From positions 2,604-42,781 of the forward strand of contig JANQUV010000019.1 of assembly GCA_030730585.1 (NCBI GenBank): a stretch of 40,178 nucleotides of DNA, read 5' to 3'. How positions within the stretch are numbered: position 1 is the stretch's first letter; each line of letters begins with the position of its first letter. Made by a program: the position numbers and the translations under genes. Positions 35,998 through 40,178 of this stretch are shown here, piece by piece. The notes beneath the pieces are model-generated. The model was given only the letters and a program-made list of their open reading frames with translations. It did no database searches and was not told the DNA's origin. Source of the DNA: Haliea sp. Lineage in GTDB: Bacteria > Pseudomonadota > Gammaproteobacteria > Pseudomonadales > Halieaceae.

Positions 35998-37869
35998 ATG
36001 CGGCTGCAGCATGGAATGTTAGCCTTATTCGCTCAATTTGCTGCTGCGCATAATGTACTGATGCCAAATTCAAGCCCGCAGACTATACGCCCGAAAATAC
36101 TGGTCTGTGATGACGACCAAATCGTAAGGCTCCTCACACGGCAATGCCTTGAAGCAGAGGACATGATCGTCGTTGAGGCAAGCAGTGGGCCCGAAGCCCT
36201 TGAAATGTTCACTCGCGAACGCCCCGACCTGATTTTCCTTGATGTTGAGATGCCCGGCCTGTCCGGGCTTGAGGTCTGCCGGCTTATCCGTGAAATGCCC
36301 CAAGGCGAATCTATCCCCATCATGATCGTGACCGGCTCTGACGACCGAGACTCTATTGACTTGGGCTTCAACGCAGGCGCCACGCAGTACAAAACCAAAC
36401 CCGTGAACTGGTCCCTGCTGGGCCGAGACGTGCAATACATGTTGCGGGCCAGCCAAGCGTTCAATTCACTGCTGCGCCAAGAGGATCGTCTTCGCTACCT
36501 TGCCTATTACGACCCGCTAACCAACCTGCCCAACCGACGCAATTTCAATGAGCAGATGGTGCGCATACTCAAGCGCAGCCAACGTAAAAATTCCTACGCG
36601 GCTTTGCTGTTCATTGACCTCGACAACTTCAAGCGCATCAACGACTCGATCGGGCATGGCCGCGGCGACAAGCTGCTGGTAGAAATCGCCAAACGCCTGA
36701 CGCTGGAACTACGTCAGGACGACGCCATCAACTTCTTCAGCGACCGTGAAGATGACGATGACGATCTGAGTAACAGCGGCAGCGCCGAAATTGCTCGCCT
36801 CGGTGGTGACGAATTTACCGTAGTACTTTCCGACGTCCCGGACACGGAGCATGTAGAACGCATTGCCAGGCGAATTCTGGAGAGTCTGTCGCAACCCATT
36901 GCGCTGCAGTCGCACAACCCGGTGGTGACCCCAAGCATCGGCATTGCCATCTACCCTATGGACGGCGCCGACCCCGACAGCCTGATCCGCAATGCAGATA
37001 CCGCCATGTATGTGGCCAAAGCCGCGGGCCGGGCGTGCTTCCGTTTCTACAACGAAGACATGAATGCGAAGGCTGTTGAGCAGCTCAAGATGGAGGAGGA
37101 ACTGCGCCACGGCATGCAGGCGGGAGAGCTCGAGTTGCGCTACCAGCCACAGATTGAAGTGGCCAGTGGCAACGTTGTGAGCCTGGAGGCGCTAGTGCGC
37201 TGGAAGCATCCTATACGCGGCATGGTTTCTCCGGCAGAGTTTATCCCCGTTGCCGAGCGCACCGGTCAAATCATTGAGCTGGGTGAGTGGGTGATGACGC
37301 AAGTCGCCGAGGACTGCAAATATTGGGACAGCCTGGGGCTGCCACCCTTTCGCGTCAGCGTGAACATTTCCCCTTTGCAGTTCAACCAAAACGGGCTTTC
37401 GCAGTTTGTGCGAGGATTCCTCGAAAACTCTCAAATGCTGCCGCATCGCCTCGAGCTCGAACTCACCGAAAGCGCAATCATGACCGATGCCGAGGCCAAT
37501 ATAGTCAAGCTCAAGGAACTCAAGGCCATAGGGCTAGACCTGGCGGTAGACGACTTCGGCACCGGCTATTCTTCGCTGAGTTACCTAAAGCGCTTTCCAA
37601 TTGACACGCTAAAAATTGACCAGAGCTTTGTTGCCGACCTTGGCAGCCCAGATGGTGCCGCCATCATCGACGCTATTCTTGCCTTATCGCGCACGCTGAA
37701 ACTTCGCGTCATCGCAGAGGGTATAGAAACCATCGAACAAATGCGTTACATGGTCGACAAGCAATGCGACCTGCTGCAAGGCTACTATTTGTCGATACCA
37801 ATATACCCTGAGGAGGTGCCAACACTCCTTCAACAGAATTTCTCCGAGCTACTTGCCTCAGGCCAATAG
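35998..37869 (+). CDS. Response regulator with GGDEF and EAL domains
   Basis: A 623-residue response regulator. The receiver domain (about 33-150) has the acidic DDD (38-40), phospho-acceptor Asp82 (LDVEMPG), Thr112 and Lys134, so it should be phosphorylated by a histidine kinase not seen in this window. GGDEF is intact (269-273). It is preceded by an acidic insert (about 241-263, including DREDDDDD) in the place of the usual RxxD inhibitory site. The EAL domain (397-399) keeps ELTESAIM, DDFGTGYS and LKIDQSF. The start may be 35998 or the ATG at 36061. Conserved sequence begins after both, and neither has a strong ribosome site. Its TAG stop is directly followed by the GTG of a secreted protease. 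Confidence 0.92.
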   Translation: MRLQHGMLALFAQFAAAHNVLMPNSSPQTIRPKILVCDDDQIVRLLTRQCLEAEDMIVVEASSGPEALEMFTRERPDLIFLDVEMPGLSGLEVCRLIREMPQGESIPIMIVTGSDDRDSIDLGFNAGATQYKTKPVNWSLLGRDVQYMLRASQAFNSLLRQEDRLRYLAYYDPLTNLPNRRNFNEQMVRILKRSQRKNSYAALLFIDLDNFKRINDSIGHGRGDKLLVEIAKRLTLELRQDDAINFFSDREDDDDDLSNSGSAEIARLGGDEFTVVLSDVPDTEHVERIARRILESLSQPIALQSHNPVVTPSIGIAIYPMDGADPDSLIRNADTAMYVAKAAGRACFRFYNEDMNAKAVEQLKMEEELRHGMQAGELELRYQPQIEVASGNVVSLEALVRWKHPIRGMVSPAEFIPVAERTGQIIELGEWVMTQVAEDCKYWDSLGLPPFRVSVNISPLQFNQNGLSQFVRGFLENSQMLPHRLELELTESAIMTDAEANIVKLKELKAIGLDLAVDDFGTGYSSLSYLKRFPIDTLKIDQSFVADLGSPDGAAIIDAILALSRTLKLRVIAEGIETIEQMRYMVDKQCDLLQGYYLSIPIYPEEVPTLLQQNFSELLASGQ

Positions 37870-39888
37870 GTGGCAGACGAGACTCCTGCGCAGGTGCTGA
37901 GAAAGTCATTATGGCTCGTCGCGGCATTATGCACGCCCACCGTCCTCTTTTCCGCTTCCGCTGAAGACACCAGCCTGCAGGTTATGTTGCAAGGCGACAA
38001 CGTGGCTGAATTGCGCGAACTGGTACAGGGTGCCGGCGGCGTAATTACCCACAACCTGCCCATCATCAATGCCATTGGCGCCTCCGTCACAGCCCGGCAA
38101 CTTGACCAGATCCGCGAATCTCCCCTCATCCTGAGGTTGATTGACGACCTGTCCATGGACATGTCGGAGCCTCTGCCACCTCCGGACGCCGCACGGTGCT
38201 CTATTGGCGGGGCGCTAGAAGCCAGCTTGGGCGAAAACACCCTCAACTGGAATATCTACAATTTGGGCGAGGCAAACGGCGTAATGACGCGGGCCGAAAT
38301 CATTTGGCCCAAGGCGCTAGGCGCCGAGCTGCAGGCAGTATTAGGCGAACATTCTCTAACACTGGCGCCCGCAGTCACAGCCAGCGATGGCAAGTGGATC
38401 ACCACTGCAGATGTCGCAAAACCCGGCCCCAACGTCACCTCCACTGCCGCTCTGGAACTCACGTTTCCGAGCGCACCCCGTGGTACTGCAACAAGTATCG
38501 CGCAGAGTGATTTCAGCATTCAACTCAACTTTGGTGACGAATGCGAAATCAAGCTCATTCGCGGCTATCCCGACTACCATGCCGACACCTACTTCCCGCG
38601 CGTGTCCGGAGCATCAGAACTGCACCAACACGGCGTGACCGGCCGCGGCGTGACCGTTGCCGTGCTTGACTCGGGGCTCTGGGAGCACCCGGCACTGGCA
38701 AAGGACACCCGCGGTGAAAGCCGCATAACCGGCCGCTACGACGCCATTGAGGACCGCGCCGGTGACACCGTGACTGATGCCAGCGGACACGGCACTCATA
38801 TGAGCAGCGTTATCGCACACAGTGAGGAAGTACTCACCAACGGTAAGCACGACGGTAGCTATAAAGGTATCGCCCCCGATGTGCGGCTAGTCGCCGTCAA
38901 GGCATTCAATGAGGAAGGGCAAGGCGATTTTCTGGACATCGTCCGCGGCATACAGTGGATCGTCGACCAACGCGAAGCGCTCAACATTCGAGTATTGAAC
39001 CTTTCTTTCGCGGCGCGCCCGCGCTGGCCTTACTTTCAGGACCCCATCAACCAAGCATTGATGCGTGCGTGGGATGCTGGAATCACTATTGTGGCGGCTG
39101 CAGGCAACGAAGGGCCCGACCCAATGACCATAGGGTCACCCGGAAACTTACCCTACATTATCACCGTTGGCGCCTATACCGACTCCTGGACCCTGGACAC
39201 GCGCAATGATGACTACATACCCGATTTCTCCTCTCGCGGGCCTACGCCCAGCGGGCATATCAAGCCAGACCTTGTAGCGCCTGGCGGGCATATTGCAGGC
39301 CTTACGGAACCCGGCAGCACCCTCACCCAAAAACACCCCAATTACGTGATCAGCACCGGCGAACTGGTCATGACCGGTACTTCGCAGGCTAGCGCACTCG
39401 TATCAGGCATTGCGGCGTTGTTATTACAACTGGAACCCGACCTTTCACCTGACGACATCAAGTGTAAGCTGATGAGCAGCGCTGAACCCGCAATTAACCG
39501 GGACGGCAGGCTATCCTACAGCCCATTCCAACAAGGCAGTGGGGCTGTAAGCGCGACGAGAGCAGTGACGCTGGGGCAATCAGGCTGCGGCAATACCGGG
39601 CTCAACGTGCTACGGGATTTAAGTGGAGATGAGCACTACGAAGGGCCCGCGATCATCGATCCGGACGGCCGCCCCACCCTCCCTGGGCTAGAAAATATGC
39701 TAGCGACCGAACTCACCGATGACCGCCCCAGCACAAACCTGCGATGGGGCGTAAAGGCGCATATAGAGCGTGAAGATGGAATGCCACCAAGCCCCAAACT
39801 GCCTTTTAATTGGTTCGATATTTACGTCTCTGAGATGAAAGTAATCGAGGAACTCTCCAACCGGGGCGCCGCCGATCCCGCACAATAA
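37870..39888 (+). CDS. Secreted subtilisin-like serine protease (S8)
   Basis: A 672-residue protease with a signal peptide (LRKSLWLVAALC...SASA). An I9-like propeptide lies at about 38-95. A beta-rich segment of unknown type follows at about 110-255, and then the S8 domain with Asp267 (AVLDSG), His307 (SGHGTHMSS), oxyanion Asn413 (AAGNEGPD) and Ser505 (MTGTSQAS), so the triad is complete. The C-terminal 110 residues match nothing recognised. The GTG at 37870 directly follows the stop of the response-regulator gene, with AGG 7 bases before it. A GTG at 37894 would also leave a good signal peptide. Export to periplasm or outside is inferred. The zero gap suggests it is translated from the cyclic-di-GMP transcript. 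Confidence 0.9.
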   Translation: MADETPAQVLRKSLWLVAALCTPTVLFSASAEDTSLQVMLQGDNVAELRELVQGAGGVITHNLPIINAIGASVTARQLDQIRESPLILRLIDDLSMDMSEPLPPPDAARCSIGGALEASLGENTLNWNIYNLGEANGVMTRAEIIWPKALGAELQAVLGEHSLTLAPAVTASDGKWITTADVAKPGPNVTSTAALELTFPSAPRGTATSIAQSDFSIQLNFGDECEIKLIRGYPDYHADTYFPRVSGASELHQHGVTGRGVTVAVLDSGLWEHPALAKDTRGESRITGRYDAIEDRAGDTVTDASGHGTHMSSVIAHSEEVLTNGKHDGSYKGIAPDVRLVAVKAFNEEGQGDFLDIVRGIQWIVDQREALNIRVLNLSFAARPRWPYFQDPINQALMRAWDAGITIVAAAGNEGPDPMTIGSPGNLPYIITVGAYTDSWTLDTRNDDYIPDFSSRGPTPSGHIKPDLVAPGGHIAGLTEPGSTLTQKHPNYVISTGELVMTGTSQASALVSGIAALLLQLEPDLSPDDIKCKLMSSAEPAINRDGRLSYSPFQQGSGAVSATRAVTLGQSGCGNTGLNVLRDLSGDEHYEGPAIIDPDGRPTLPGLENMLATELTDDRPSTNLRWGVKAHIEREDGMPPSPKLPFNWFDIYVSEMKVIEELSNRGAADPAQ

Positions 39889-40178
39889 TCGCTCAGAACC
39901 AAGCCCGTGACCCATATGGGTTAAGCGCCAGAACCTGCCCAGAAAAAATATATTTTCTCTATATTTTTCAATACTTTACATAACTTAAACTCACGCAAAG
40001 TGTGAGCAGGTACGCACCTTAGGGCCTCGCCTAAAAATACAGTGCCCCAAACAGGGTATGGAAACGTCTTCAACCTTCTCTAGCTCCCACCTATAACGTT
40101 ACCAAGCACCGCGGAGCTGTGGTGCAAAGTGCCTCTCAAGGATGAGATACGGTTAGGGAATTTAGGCCACTAGGTGGC
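39889..40178. other. Non-coding region after the S8 protease gene
   Basis: These 290 bases hold no supported gene. They contain a 12-bp palindrome ACCCATATGGGT near 39910. An A/T-only-like stretch runs about 39940-39990, including AGAAAA-6 nt-TTTTCT. A 6-bp stem with CAAAG loop lies near 39991-40007. None has the GC stem plus T-run of a standard terminator. The base composition differs clearly from the coding sequence before it. Confidence 0.5.

Noticed and set aside
39941-39958. AGAAAA/TTTTCT hairpin as terminator after the S8 protease
   Set aside because: The stem is almost entirely A-T and would be too weak. Only the compositional shift is noted.

Overview
The window comes from a high-GC gammaproteobacterium, probably a marine member of the Cellvibrionales (Halieaceae or Spongiibacteraceae type). 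This is inferred from three things: the nadA-bepA-tusA-perM neighbourhood, which resembles the Pseudomonas arrangement; the gammaproteobacterial AceE/AceF and FabV; and the pairing of steroid catabolism with glucosylglycerate metabolism. Everything from about 31,260 down to 1 is coded on the minus strand. The right end is mostly plus strand. No RNA genes, insertion sequences, phage genes or CRISPR arrays were found.

Region 1 (1-11,427, minus strand) is one tightly packed operon of at least 12 genes. It matches, gene for gene, much of the actinobacterial KstR2 regulon for degrading steroid rings C and D (the HIP pathway). In transcription order it holds a FadD3-like HIP-CoA synthetase, two Lrp/AsnC regulators, IpdA, IpdB, IpdC, EchA20, a FadE30-like acyl-CoA dehydrogenase, a FadE31/32/33-like acyl-CoA dehydrogenase, a FadA6-like thiolase, an Rv3548c-like short-chain dehydrogenase, and a further acyl-CoA dehydrogenase cut by the window edge. 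A 15-bp in-frame tandem repeat lies exactly at that edge.

Region 2 (11,652-17,385, minus) carries acyl-CoA and acetyl-CoA metabolism: an AlkK-like fatty acid CoA ligase, acetyl-CoA synthetase, a LACTB2-like metallo-beta-lactamase-fold hydrolase and the enoyl reductase FabV.

Region 3 (17,437-26,766, minus) starts with aceE-aceF and continues into four genes that form a complete glucosylglycerate cycle. These are a GLYK-type glycerate kinase, a HAD phosphatase, glucosyl-3-phosphoglycerate synthase (GT81) and a GH13_18 phosphorylase that best fits glucosylglycerate phosphorylase. Three of them overlap by 4 nt or lie within 5 nt of each other. Together they could make the compatible solute from 3-phosphoglycerate and return it to glucose-1-phosphate and 3-phosphoglycerate.

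Region 4 (27,025-33,955) is envelope and housekeeping: an M16 lipoprotein protease, a PerM/AI-2E family membrane protein, TusA, BepA (plus strand) and NadA. The stop codons of bepA and nadA abut as TGATCA. Region 5 (34,217-39,888, plus) has two GGDEF-EAL cyclic-di-GMP proteins and a secreted S8 protease whose start codon directly follows the stop codon of the second one. The last 290 bases are non-coding and unusually AT-rich in part.
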